A DNA stretch of 64,000 nucleotides from the NCBI RefSeq assembly GCF_036689815.1, contig NZ_JBAHUR010000001.1, forward strand, positions 62,001-126,000. The letters run 5' to 3'. This stretch comes from Magnetovibrio sp. PR-2 (GTDB taxonomy: Bacteria; Pseudomonadota; Alphaproteobacteria; Rhodospirillales; Magnetovibrionaceae). Shown one piece after another: positions 55,572 through 64,000 of the stretch (position 1 is the stretch's first letter; each line of letters starts with the position of its first letter). Both the position numbers and the translations under genes were made by a program. The notes under the pieces were generated by a model, which did no database searches, had not been told where the DNA came from, and saw nothing but the letters and a program-made list of their open reading frames with translations.

Positions 55572-57455
55572 TTATGCGGACTTTTGTTTAGATTGTTTGC
55601 GCACGTGGGACAACAACAGCGTCAAAGCCGACGGCGTCACCCCGGAGATCCGGGCGGCTTGACCCAAAGTGGTCGGCCGCACGGCTTGGAGCTTGGCGCG
55701 GACTTCATTGGACAACCCGGTGATGGCTGCGTAGTCCAGATTGGCGTCCAGTCGCAAGGCTTCATCTTTGCGAAACGCGTGCACGTCCGCTTCTTGTCTG
55801 ACCAAATATCCAGAATAGCTGGCTTCGATGTCCGCCTGCTCACGGACTTTGCCTTGGATATCCACCAATTCCGGCCAGACACCGATCAAATCATCCCACG
55901 TGATGTTGGGATAAGCGAGCAACTGTTTGGCACTGCGCCGCTGGCCGTCTTGATTAATTTTCAAGCCATGTTTAGACAATGCAGCCGGTGTGGCCTTGAG
56001 GTTTTTAATGGTGTGCAAAGCAGCCTGAACTTGGGCTTCTTTCGCGCGAAACACATCGAGACGGTTTCGAGCGACACACCCCACAGCCCCGCCCCGCTCC
56101 GTCAAACGGCGATCCGCATTATCGGCACGCAACCGCAAACGATACTCAGCGCGCGACGTGAACATGCGATAAGGCTCTTGCGTGCCCAAGGTCACCAGAT
56201 CGTCAATCATCACGCCGATGTAGGCTTCTGATCGATCCAGGATAAACGGCTCTTCCCCGCCGCTGGCCCGAATGGCCGCATTGACCCCGGCCATAAGACC
56301 CTGGGCGGCAGCTTCTTCATAACCCGTGGTGCCGTTAATCTGCCCCGCCAAAAACAAGCGCGGAACTTTGCGCGTTTCCAAGGACGGATTCAATTCACGC
56401 GGATCAACAAAATCATATTCAATGGCGTAGCCGGGCTGGAGCATCCGGGTTTTTTCCAAACCGGGAATGGTTTTCAACAAAGCCAGCTGCACGTCTTTGG
56501 GCAGAGATGTTGAAATGCCATTGGGATAAACCGTAGGATCGTCGTAACCCTCGGGCTCCAAGAAAATCTGATGGCTGGTGCGTTCGGCAAAACGCACAAT
56601 TTTGTCTTCGATAGACGGACAATAGCGCGGACCCGTACTCTCGATCTGCCCAGAATACATGGGCGAGCGCTCCAGGTTGGCCTGAAGAATGGCATGCCCT
56701 TGCGGCGTCGTTTGGGTGACATAACACGCGATCTGGCGCTGCTCGATCTTGTCATTCAAGAACGAAAACGGTTCCGGCGCTTCATCTCCAGGCTGCGGTT
56801 TGAGCCCCGCCCAATCAATGGTGTCGCCGTCCAAGCGCGGCGGCGTCCCGGTTTTCAGACGACCTGTGGTCAACCCCACCCGGCGCAAGGTATACGCCAA
56901 GCCCACGGCACGCGGATCGCCCACACGTCCTGCCGGAAAAGTCTGTTCGCCCAAATGAATCAGGCCGCGCAAAAATGTGCCTGTGGTCAGAACCACGGCG
57001 CCAACTTTCAAATTGGTGCCATCGTCCAAGACCAGGTTGGTCACGGCGCCGCTGCGGTTTAGTTTGATATCTTCGACAGCCCCTTCCCAGATGGACAAAC
57101 CGTCTTGTTCCGCCAAAAGATCTTGAACCGCTTGGCGATACAGCTTGCGGTCGGCTTGAGCCCGGGGCCCCCGGACCGCTGGACCCTTGGAGCGATTGAG
57201 CATACGGAATTGTATGCCGCCCCGGTCAATGGCCCGGCCCATGATCCCGTCCAGGGCGTCGACCTCTTTGACCAACTGACCCTTCGCCAATCCGCCGATG
57301 GCCGGATTGCAGGACATTTCACCGATGGTGGAAATCTTGTGCGTGATCAGAACCGTAGACGCACCCATGCGCGCGGCGGCAGCGGCGGCCTCCGCGCCCG
57401 CGTGTCCGCCGCCGATGACGGCGACATCATATGTGCGTTGGTTCTGGTTCTTCAT
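55572..57455 (-). CDS. mnmG: tRNA uridine-34 carboxymethylaminomethyl enzyme MnmG (GidA)
   Basis: 627 aa from ATG 57455, the usual MnmG start ([20 protein letters not shown]-binding); the extra 12 upstream codons are not family-like. [33 protein letters not shown] and GLMAGVNAA follow, and the C-terminal helical domain ends [14 protein letters not shown]. It forms the complex with MnmE that modifies U34 of tRNAs. Both ends of the gene are flanked by parS sites. Confidence 0.97.
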   Translation of the reverse strand: MKNQNQRTYDVAVIGGGHAGAEAAAAAARMGASTVLITHKISTIGEMSCNPAIGGLAKGQLVKEVDALDGIMGRAIDRGGIQFRMLNRSKGPAVRGPRAQADRKLYRQAVQDLLAEQDGLSIWEGAVEDIKLNRSGAVTNLVLDDGTNLKVGAVVLTTGTFLRGLIHLGEQTFPAGRVGDPRAVGLAYTLRRVGLTTGRLKTGTPPRLDGDTIDWAGLKPQPGDEAPEPFSFLNDKIEQRQIACYVTQTTPQGHAILQANLERSPMYSGQIESTGPRYCPSIEDKIVRFAERTSHQIFLEPEGYDDPTVYPNGISTSLPKDVQLALLKTIPGLEKTRMLQPGYAIEYDFVDPRELNPSLETRKVPRLFLAGQINGTTGYEEAAAQGLMAGVNAAIRASGGEEPFILDRSEAYIGVMIDDLVTLGTQEPYRMFTSRAEYRLRLRADNADRRLTERGGAVGCVARNRLDVFRAKEAQVQAALHTIKNLKATPAALSKHGLKINQDGQRRSAKQLLAYPNITWDDLIGVWPELVDIQGKVREQADIEASYSGYLVRQEADVHAFRKDEALRLDANLDYAAITGLSNEVRAKLQAVRPTTLGQAARISGVTPSALTLLLSHVRKQSKQKSA

Positions 57456-57526
57456 GGCGCGGAACTTATGGACGCGCGCCGCCCGGGTCAAGGACTATCG
57501 CGCCAAACCCGGTCACGAGCGCGTGA

Positions 57527-57546
57527 AATGTTTCACGTGAAACATT
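57527..57546. other. parS site (ParB-binding centromere)
   Basis: Exact TGTTTCACGTGAAACA at 57529-57544 in a 20-bp perfect palindrome, between mnmE and mnmG. A partly overlapping CGTGAAA-TG-TTTCACG repeat adds an extra half-site at its left edge. Confidence 0.95.
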
Positions 57547-57620
57547 GCGGCTTTGAAACAGGGCTTATAGGCCAAGGGATACAGAGGGGCGTTAAGGCCT
57601 TGTTTACTCCTTATTTTCCG

Positions 57621-58979
57621 TCATTTTCCAATACAGAAATCATGGAAAATCACGTCGAGCAAATCTTCGACGTCCACCCGGCCGGTGATGCGCCCCAGCT
57701 CCCGCGCCGCCAGACGCAAATCTTCTGCTTCCAACTCGGCGCCCAAATGATCCGGATTATCGCGCAGAATAAATCGGTCCAAAGCCTCCAGGGTCCGTTG
57801 CAGAGCTTCGGTATGACGCAGACGCGTTGGCGCCGGGCCATCGGATTGAGTGCGGCACTTGTCGGCGACCAAATCCGTCAATCGGGCCAACAGGGCGTCC
57901 ATCCCCTGCCCGGTCTTCACAGACAACGGCCAGACCGGGTGATCATCAATGGTCTCCGGCACACTTTCGCCCGCCAGCTCGGCCTTGTTCACCGCGACCA
58001 AAGTGTCTGTTTCCAACAAGCCCCGGGTGACAGGATCCAGGTCCGGCAAAGACGTTCCGTCAAAAACCGCGAGCTTAATGTCCGCCGTGTCCGCCCAGCC
58101 CTTGGCCCGGCGCACACCTTCTTGTTCAATGACATCGCCCGTTTCACGCAAACCGGCCGTGTCGGCCACTAACAAGGGATAACCGCCCAAGTTCAAATGC
58201 ACCTCAACCACGTCACGCGTGGTCCCGGCAATGTCCGACACAATGGCCGCTTCGCGCTGGGCCAAAGCGTTCATCAGTGAAGACTTCCCGGCGTTGGGGG
58301 GGCCGATGATGGCAAGGCGCACGCCTGTGCGCAGCCGCTCCCCTCGCCGTCCGTCTTGAAGATGCCCAGAAATGGCCGCACGCAAATCTTTGACACTGTC
58401 GACCACCGCCAGATGCAAATCTTCAGGCAATTCTTCATCGCTGAAATCCAGCTCGGCCTCAAAGTGCGCCATGGCGCGGACCAATTGATCGCGCCAGCCG
58501 TCATAGATGGCACCCAGTTCCCCTTCCGATTGGCGCAGCGCCTGTTTGCGCTGGGCCTCGGTTTCAGCTTCTATCAGATCGGCGAGGCCTTCCACCTGGG
58601 TCAAATCCAGCTTGGCGTTCTCAAAAGCCCGGCGGGTAAACTCCCCCGGTTCCGCCAAACGTAGACCTTCCATGTGGGAGAGCGCGCTCAACACACCATC
58701 GATAACCGCCAAGCCGCCATGGACGTGCAACTCGACGACATCTTCTCCGGTAAAACTCGCCGGGCCCGGAAACCATAACACCAAGGCATCGTCCAAGGTT
58801 TCTCCCGTCTGGGGATCGGACAAACGCCAGAGTTTCGCCAAGCGAGGCTGGGGCATAGGTTTTTGAGACAGAGCTTGCAAAGCCGGGGCCGCCTGCTTCC
58901 CGGAAACCCGAATGACCCCAACGCCGGAACGCCCGGCACCGCTGGCCAGCGCATAAATCGTATCCGCCCCGCCCATCAT
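57621..58979 (-). CDS. mnmE: tRNA modification GTPase MnmE (TrmE)
   Basis: 452 aa from ATG 58979, which overlaps the stop of the ferredoxin gene as ATGA; the open frame further upstream belongs to that gene region. N-terminal folate-binding domain (DTIYALASGAGRSGVGVIRVSG), GTPase G1 GPPNAGKSSLMN, DTAGLRET, NKAEL, and the C-terminal CIGK with catalytic Cys449. Works with MnmG. Confidence 0.97.
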   Translation of the reverse strand: MMGGADTIYALASGAGRSGVGVIRVSGKQAAPALQALSQKPMPQPRLAKLWRLSDPQTGETLDDALVLWFPGPASFTGEDVVELHVHGGLAVIDGVLSALSHMEGLRLAEPGEFTRRAFENAKLDLTQVEGLADLIEAETEAQRKQALRQSEGELGAIYDGWRDQLVRAMAHFEAELDFSDEELPEDLHLAVVDSVKDLRAAISGHLQDGRRGERLRTGVRLAIIGPPNAGKSSLMNALAQREAAIVSDIAGTTRDVVEVHLNLGGYPLLVADTAGLRETGDVIEQEGVRRAKGWADTADIKLAVFDGTSLPDLDPVTRGLLETDTLVAVNKAELAGESVPETIDDHPVWPLSVKTGQGMDALLARLTDLVADKCRTQSDGPAPTRLRHTEALQRTLEALDRFILRDNPDHLGAELEAEDLRLAARELGRITGRVDVEDLLDVIFHDFCIGK

Positions 58980-59320
58980 GGCCACTTGGGCCCGTCTGCG
59001 GGTTTCAAAATTAAGCGCTCGACCGGGGTTCCGTTTTGCAGGTGTTCGGCCAAAATGGCGTCCACGTCTGCAAAAGTTTCCATCTTGTACCAAATCCCTT
59101 CGGGATAAATCACCACCACCGGGCCCAGTTCACAACGGTCCAAACAACCTGCGGAATTCACCCGCACCCGGTCCAGGCCCAATTCTTTGGCGCGCACTTT
59201 CATATAATTGCGCAGCTTCACGCCATTGTTCTGAGCGCACGATCCGCGCGGATGGCCTTCGGGGCGTTCATTGGTGCAACAAAAGACATGAAGGCGGAAA
59301 TAGGGGTCCGGTGTGCTCAT
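58976..59320 (-). CDS. (2Fe-2S) ferredoxin domain-containing small protein
   Basis: 114 aa thioredoxin-like ferredoxin: FRLHVFCCTNERPEGHPRGSCAQ, VNSAGCLDRCELGPVVVIYPEGIWYK. The Cys residues (in GSCAQ, AGCLDRC and the N-terminal CC) match the ligand set of thioredoxin-like [2Fe-2S] ferredoxins. Partner unknown. Translationally coupled to mnmE, so it may be tied to tRNA modification chemistry by expression only. Confidence 0.9.
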   Translation of the reverse strand: MSTPDPYFRLHVFCCTNERPEGHPRGSCAQNNGVKLRNYMKVRAKELGLDRVRVNSAGCLDRCELGPVVVIYPEGIWYKMETFADVDAILAEHLQNGTPVERLILKPADGPKWP

Positions 59321-59496
59321 GGTTAATTTTCTCTAAACAGCCTTAAGCCTTATGAATTTTGGGGTTGTTATGTCCCCCGCTAAACCCAACGTAAGCATAT
59401 GCGGCACTTTTCGCAACGCCGGAGCTTATAGGCCTCGGCACACCTATTTTAGACGCCTATTTTTCACACCCCCTTTTCTATTCAAAGGCCCAAAGC

Positions 59497-61548
59497 ATGC
59501 CCCAAAAGAAATCGGCGCCCAAAAACCGCCTTGCGTTGGAAACCAGCCCCTACCTTTTGCAACACCAAGACAACCCTGTGGATTGGTTCCCCTGGGGAGA
59601 AGAAGCGTTGGAGTTATCGAAAAAAACAGGCAAACCCATTTTATTGTCCATTGGCTATTCTGCCTGTCATTGGTGCCACGTGATGGCACATGAAAGTTTT
59701 GAAAACGCGGAAATCGCAGAACTGATGAACGATCTCTACATCAACGTCAAAGTCGACCGCGAAGAACGGCCCGACTTGGATGTGATTTATCAGTCCGCCC
59801 TGGCCTTGATGCGCCAACCGGGCGGGTGGCCGCTCACCATGTTTTTAACCCCTGAAGGCGAACCCTTTTGGGGTGGCACCTACTTTCCACCCGAACCGCG
59901 CTATGGCCGCCCCGGTTTTGGTGAAGTGCTGAGCGGCATCGCCGGGGCCTGGGAAGAAAACCGCGATCAAGTCACCAGTAATGTTGCCGTCATCCGCGAA
60001 GCATTGGTGGCCCTGTCCGATTCACGTCCGGGCGAAGAAGTCTCCATCGAACTGCTAGACGAAATCGCAGGCTCAACGTTGCGCGCCATCGACCCGATGA
60101 TGGGCGGCTTTCGCGGTGCGCCGAAGTTCCCCCAAGTCCCGATCCTCAATTTGTTGTGGCGTGCATGGCAGCGCACCGGGCTGCAAGTCTACAAAGACGC
60201 CGTCACAAACACCTTGGACCACATGTGCCAAGGCGGCATCTTTGATCACATCGGCGGCGGCTTTGCGCGCTATTCCACCGATGAAAACTGGCTGGTACCG
60301 CACTTTGAAAAGATGCTCTACGACAACGCCCAGCTGGTGGAATTGATGAGCCTGGTATGGGCCGAAACCAAATCGCCCCTATATAAAACCCGGATCGGTG
60401 AGACCTTGGATTGGGTTCTGCGCGACATGTGTGTGGATCATCCCGACGGCGGCTTCGCCTTCGCCACGGCGCTCGACGCCGACACGGAAGGCAAAGAAGG
60501 CACGTTTTATACCTGGACCTTAGAAGAGATCGACGAGCGACTGGGCGAACTGGCGTTGGAGTTCAAACGCAATTACACCGTCACCGAACGCGGCAATTGG
60601 GAAGACGGCGGCAAAGGCGCCAACGTCATTGCGCGCTCCTCCCCCTACCCGCTCAACCCGGTTCATGAAGCAGCCCTGGAAAAGGCGTTGGATCAGTTGT
60701 TCGACGCCCGCGAAGACCGCGCCCAGCCCGGACGCGACGACAAGGTCTTAGCCGACGTCAATGGTCTGATGATCCAAGCCTTAGCCCGCGCCGGAAGCAT
60801 CTTTGACAACGACGCCTGGGTCGAAGCTGCGGAAACCGCCTTTGGCTTCGTCTCCAAATACATGGTCAGCAATGGACGCCTGTCCCGCAGCTGGGCCGGT
60901 GGCGAAGCGCGGCACAATGCGGTGCTGGACGACTGCGCCCAAATGGCCCGGGCGGCTTTGACGCTCTATGAAGCGACAGGGCTTGCTACGTATCTGGCGC
61001 AAGGGGAAGCCTGGACCCACCAAGCCAGCGATTTATTTTGGTGTGCGGACGACGGCGGGTATTGCTTAAGTGCGCGCGACGTCACCGATGTCATCACCCG
61101 CACCCGCCAATGTGCCTGCAACGCCCAACCCAGCGGCAACGGCACCATGGCCGATGTGTTGGCCAGGCTCTATCTCATCACCGGCAACGACGATTACCGC
61201 GAACGCGCCGAAGACGTCATCAACGCCTTCCCCGCCGAAAGCCCAGACAGCATTTCCAATATGCCCACCTTGATGAACGCATATGAGTTGTTGAGTTCAG
61301 GCACCCAAGTTATCATCGCCGCGTCCAACGGGGATGCGCGGCCCATGGTCGAAGCCGTCCATCGCGGGGCGCGCGGCCCCTTTGTTTTGGTGCGCACCGA
61401 TGGGCAAGAACCCTTCGACCCCAGCCACGTTGCGTTCGGTAAAACATTGGTCGATGGCAAAGCCGCAGCCTATGTCTGTCGCGCCGGAACCTGCAGTGCC
61501 CCCGTCGCCAATCCCGACGACTTGCGGAGCACTTTAAAAGACCTGTAA
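59497..61548 (+). CDS. DUF255 thioredoxin-domain protein (YyaL/SPATA20 family)
   Basis: 683 aa. The N-terminal thioredoxin-like domain has [21 protein letters not shown] with the Cys57-His-Trp-Cys60 pair, DREERPDLD and [23 protein letters not shown]. The long C-terminal part is a six-hairpin-type alpha/alpha barrel: [40 protein letters not shown] and a further [17 protein letters not shown] stretch. The family is near universal, but its reaction is unknown. Divergent from the ferredoxin-mnmE genes over 176 bp. Confidence 0.93.
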   Translation: MPQKKSAPKNRLALETSPYLLQHQDNPVDWFPWGEEALELSKKTGKPILLSIGYSACHWCHVMAHESFENAEIAELMNDLYINVKVDREERPDLDVIYQSALALMRQPGGWPLTMFLTPEGEPFWGGTYFPPEPRYGRPGFGEVLSGIAGAWEENRDQVTSNVAVIREALVALSDSRPGEEVSIELLDEIAGSTLRAIDPMMGGFRGAPKFPQVPILNLLWRAWQRTGLQVYKDAVTNTLDHMCQGGIFDHIGGGFARYSTDENWLVPHFEKMLYDNAQLVELMSLVWAETKSPLYKTRIGETLDWVLRDMCVDHPDGGFAFATALDADTEGKEGTFYTWTLEEIDERLGELALEFKRNYTVTERGNWEDGGKGANVIARSSPYPLNPVHEAALEKALDQLFDAREDRAQPGRDDKVLADVNGLMIQALARAGSIFDNDAWVEAAETAFGFVSKYMVSNGRLSRSWAGGEARHNAVLDDCAQMARAALTLYEATGLATYLAQGEAWTHQASDLFWCADDGGYCLSARDVTDVITRTRQCACNAQPSGNGTMADVLARLYLITGNDDYRERAEDVINAFPAESPDSISNMPTLMNAYELLSSGTQVIIAASNGDARPMVEAVHRGARGPFVLVRTDGQEPFDPSHVAFGKTLVDGKAAAYVCRAGTCSAPVANPDDLRSTLKDL

Positions 61549-61558
61549 GCTCCAGCCC

Positions 61559-62017
61559 ATGGATTCACTTTGCCTCAAAAGCCCGCTGGGCGACTTAACC
61601 GTGTTTGAAGTTGAAGGACAAATCGTCGCGCTCGACTGGGGGCACGGTTTGGACACGCCGCGCAAAACGGACAACCCTGTTCTCAACCGCGTGGCTGCCG
61701 CATTGCAGCTGTATTTCAAATCCGGAAAAGAAAGCTTTCGCACTCTGCCCTTAGATCCCGGCGGCACAGAGCACCAGCGCGCCGTTTGGAAAGCAATGCA
61801 AGCTATTGAGGCGGGGGAGACCAAAACTTATGGCGCCATCGCGAAAGAGATTAACTCTTCGTCCCAAGCAGTCGGCATGGCCTGCGGCGCAAACCCCATG
61901 CCTATATTGATCCCGTGTCACCGCGTTGTGGCGCAAAACGGACTGGGTGGCTACAGCGCAGATGGTGGCGTAGAAACCAAAGCAACACTGTTAAGACTGG
62001 AAGGAGCCCGGCTATGA
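61559..62017 (+). CDS. ogt: Methylated-DNA-[protein]-cysteine S-methyltransferase
   Basis: 152 aa. The C-terminal DNA-binding domain holds YGAIAKEI..SSSQAVGMACGANPMPILIPCHRVV, with the acceptor Cys120 in PCHRV and the arginine-finger region replaced by an SSQAVG stretch, as in the short Ogt type. It repairs O6-alkylguanine in a suicide reaction. Short N-domain, no Ada activator part. Ten bp after the DUF255 gene; the stop overlaps the next start as ATGA. Confidence 0.92.
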   Translation: MDSLCLKSPLGDLTVFEVEGQIVALDWGHGLDTPRKTDNPVLNRVAAALQLYFKSGKESFRTLPLDPGGTEHQRAVWKAMQAIEAGETKTYGAIAKEINSSSQAVGMACGANPMPILIPCHRVVAQNGLGGYSADGGVETKATLLRLEGARL

Positions 62018-62997
62018 TGGGCAAAGCGGTGCAAGTACACGAATACGGTGGACCCGAAGTCATGAAGCTGGAGATGGTCGACGTCCCCAACCCCGGCCCC
62101 GGTGAAGTGCAAATTCGTCACACGGCCATCGGGCTGAACTTCATCGACGTCTATATGCGCACGGGTCTCTACCCCCTACCCCAATTGCCCAGCGGTTTGG
62201 GGCTGGAAGGTTCAGGCTTCATCGCCGATGTGGGCGAAGGGGTCCAAGGCTTTGACGTCGGCGATCGTGTGGCCTATGCCACACCGCCTGTTGGGGCGTA
62301 TGCGGAGCTGCGCAACGTCTCACCGGAAAAACTGGTTAAGCTGCCCGACGCCATCGACGACAAAACGGCGGCGGCGATGATGCTTCAGGGTATGACCGCA
62401 CAATATCTGTTGCGTCAAACCTACGAAGTCAAACCGGGCGACACCATTTTGATGCATGCTGCGGCCGGCGGGGTCGGTTTAATCGTGTGTCAGTGGGCCA
62501 AACATTTGGGTGCAACGGTGATCGGCACCGTGGGCTCACCTGAAAAGGCCGAGCTTGCCAAAGCACACGGATGCAATCACACCATTTTGTACCGGGATGA
62601 AAATTTCAAAGACCGGGTGCAAGACATCACCGACGGCGCTGGGGTCGAAGTGGTCTATGATTCCATCGGCAAAGACACCTTCATGGGCGGGCTAGAATGT
62701 TTGAAGCCCCGCGGCATGATGGTCACTTACGGCAATGCGTCGGGACCGGTGGATGAGTTTTCACCCGCCATCTTAGGACCCTTAGGATCGCTCTATGTAA
62801 CCCGCCCTACCCTGTTTTCTTATACCCATGACACCGCCAGCACCAACGCCATGGCAAACGAGCTGTTCGACGTGGTGCAATCGGGCAAGGTAAAAATCGA
62901 AATTCATCAAGAATATTTGCTCAGCGATATTGCGAAGGCGCACGAAGATTTAGAAGCGCGCAAGACCACAGGTTCGACCGTCATCTTGCCGATGTAA
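62014..62997 (+). CDS. Quinone oxidoreductase (zeta-crystallin-type MDR)
   Basis: 327 aa from ATG 62014, with AAGGAG eight bases upstream. The zinc-less medium-chain dehydrogenase fold is seen from VHEYGGPEVMKLE, GLNFIDVYMRTGLYPLPQLPSGLGLEGSG, LLRQTYEVKPGDTILMHAAAGGVGLIVCQWAKHLGATVIGTV (NADPH site). This is the QorA type, NADPH:quinone reductase. Follows ogt, with a bidirectional terminator downstream. Confidence 0.94.
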   Translation: MMGKAVQVHEYGGPEVMKLEMVDVPNPGPGEVQIRHTAIGLNFIDVYMRTGLYPLPQLPSGLGLEGSGFIADVGEGVQGFDVGDRVAYATPPVGAYAELRNVSPEKLVKLPDAIDDKTAAAMMLQGMTAQYLLRQTYEVKPGDTILMHAAAGGVGLIVCQWAKHLGATVIGTVGSPEKAELAKAHGCNHTILYRDENFKDRVQDITDGAGVEVVYDSIGKDTFMGGLECLKPRGMMVTYGNASGPVDEFSPAILGPLGSLYVTRPTLFSYTHDTASTNAMANELFDVVQSGKVKIEIHQEYLLSDIAKAHEDLEARKTTGSTVILPM

Positions 62998-63013
62998 GGT
63001 GTCACTGTTATCC

Positions 63014-63049
63014 AAAAAAAACCCCCGGCCAATCCGACCGGGGGTTTTT
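63014..63049. terminator. Bidirectional terminator between qor-like gene and rho
   Basis: Stem ACCCCCGG/CCGGGGGT with a nine-base loop, flanked by A-run on the left and T-run on the right, so it can end transcripts from both converging genes. Confidence 0.9.
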
Positions 63050-63070
63050 AAGCAAAGATTTCGTTGAGGC

Positions 63071-64000
63071 TTAGGTGTTCATGGTCTCGAAGAAATCGTC
63101 GTTGTTTTTGGTTTCGCGCATTTTGCTCATCAAGAACTCCATGGCGTCCGTGACACCCATGGGCATCAAGATGCGACGCAACACCCACATTTTCGACAAC
63201 GTGCCTTTGTCCACCAGCAATTCTTCTTTCCGTGTACCGGACTTGGTGATGTCGATGGCCGGGAAGATGCGTTTGTCGGACACTTTGCGGTCCAAGATAA
63301 TTTCCGAGTTACCCGTGCCTTTAAATTCTTCGAAGATCACTTCATCCATGCGCGAACCTGTGTCGATCAAAGCTGTGGCGATGATGGTCATGGAACCGCC
63401 CTCTTCGATGTTACGCGCCGCACCGAAGAAACGTTTCGGGCGTTGCAAGGCGTTGGCGTCCACACCACCGGTGAGCACTTTGCCAGAGCTCGGCACCACG
63501 GTGTTGTACGCACGGGCCAGACGGGTGATGGAGTCCAACAAGATAATCACGTCGCGTTTGTGCTCGACCAGACGCTTGGCCTTTTGAATGACCATTTCGG
63601 CGACTTGCACGTGGCGCGCAGCAGGTTCGTCAAAGGTCGAGCTGATGACTTCGCCTTTGACCGAGCGGTCCATGTCGGTGACCTCTTCGGGGCGTTCATC
63701 GATCAACAACACGATCAAATAGCTCTCCGGGTGGTTGGCCGCCAAAGCGTGGGCAATGTTTTGCAACATGACGGTTTTACCGGTGCGCGGCGGTGCCACG
63801 ACCAGGGCGCGCTGGCCCTTACCGATGGGCGTGATCAAATCCATAATGCGCCCGGTGTAGTCTTTGCTTTCCGGGTTATCGACTTCCATCATCAAACGCT
63901 CGTCCGGATACAGCGGCGTTAAGTTGTCGAAGTTGATGCGATGACGCACCGCGCCTGGATCTTCGAAGTTGATGGTGTTGACTTTGAGCAAGGCAAAATA
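63071..64000 (-). CDS. rho: Transcription termination factor Rho, C-terminal part
   Basis: About 309 residues of Rho; the N-terminal RNA-binding domain start is beyond the window end (the frame stays open to 64000, reading YFALLKVN). P-loop GPPRTGKTV-type [28 protein letters not shown], the Q-loop and R-loop region [26 protein letters not shown], and the family end [12 protein letters not shown] are present. Converges on the quinone oxidoreductase gene. The mnmE-rho neighbourhood is common near the alphaproteobacterial origin. Confidence 0.97.
   Translation of the reverse strand, partial: YFALLKVNTINFEDPGAVRHRINFDNLTPLYPDERLMMEVDNPESKDYTGRIMDLITPIGKGQRALVVAPPRTGKTVMLQNIAHALAANHPESYLIVLLIDERPEEVTDMDRSVKGEVISSTFDEPAARHVQVAEMVIQKAKRLVEHKRDVIILLDSITRLARAYNTVVPSSGKVLTGGVDANALQRPKRFFGAARNIEEGGSMTIIATALIDTGSRMDEVIFEEFKGTGNSEIILDRKVSDKRIFPAIDITKSGTRKEELLVDKGTLSKMWVLRRILMPMGVTDAMEFLMSKMRETKNNDDFFETMNT

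Overview
The window reads as chromosomal DNA of an alphaproteobacterium, most likely a marine member of the Rhodospirillales in the broad sense. The evidence is a dense, moderately GC-rich gene set with alphaproteobacterial gene orders: a Mic60/mitofilin gene inside a heme operon (hemC-hemD-mic60-hemY), the DUF1674/SDHAF4 gene beside rsmB, a 180-kDa-class NAD-glutamate dehydrogenase, LON-Trm112-DUF971, and a DUF3576-leuS-lptE-holA / parB-parA-rsmG-mnmG-mnmE block. The genus is not determined. I see no CRISPR array, insertion sequence, integrase or prophage.

Layout. 1-4.1 kb: 3' part of a FabF-like ketosynthase whose catalytic Cys is replaced by Asp, an LpxH-like lipid A phosphatase, a PAS-containing hybrid-free histidine kinase and tRNA-Thr(CGU). 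4.2-8.6 kb: heme operon on the minus strand with mic60. 8.7-14.3 kb: tsaD, gpsA, two yciI-like genes, EVE and Rieske proteins, acs. 14.4-15.3 kb: an AT-rich stretch almost without genes, then SDHAF4. 15.7-24.1 kb: rsmB, a heparinase-like protein, two polysaccharide enzymes, purH and an EamA transporter. 24.1-26.6 kb: a NatAB-like exporter and a sigma-54-driven single-domain response regulator. 26.7-32.2 kb: the giant glutamate dehydrogenase, a small membrane protein and tRNA-Gly(GCC). 32.3-36.5 kb: quality-control and small housekeeping proteins plus a UbiH-type hydroxylase. 36.5-41.6 kb: a structured intergenic region with two sigma-54-like elements, amtB, ftsK and lolA. 41.6-47.8 kb: an OmpR-type regulator lacking its phosphoacceptor, ribA, a sigma-54-driven conserved unknown, an L,D-transpeptidase, yggS, a ThiE-like protein and a porin. 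48.1-64 kb: leuS-lptE-holA, the parAB partition locus with two perfect parS sites flanking mnmG, mnmE, a ferredoxin, a DUF255 thioredoxin-fold protein, ogt, a quinone oxidoreductase and the C-terminal part of rho. The parS sites suggest the replication origin is not far away.

How it fits together. Most genes are housekeeping: tetrapyrrole synthesis, tRNA modification and aminoacylation, envelope biogenesis, chromosome segregation and nitrogen assimilation. The parts that stand out are regulatory or degenerate-enzyme features. Four sigma-54-type promoter motifs are present: one exact and one near-exact match in front of genes without assigned function, and two weaker ones before amtB. There are also a condensation-dead ketosynthase and a phosphoacceptor-less response regulator. 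I did not find a convincing wholly new multi-gene system. Start codons were chosen by ribosome-binding site, overlap with neighbours and family length, and were read by eye.
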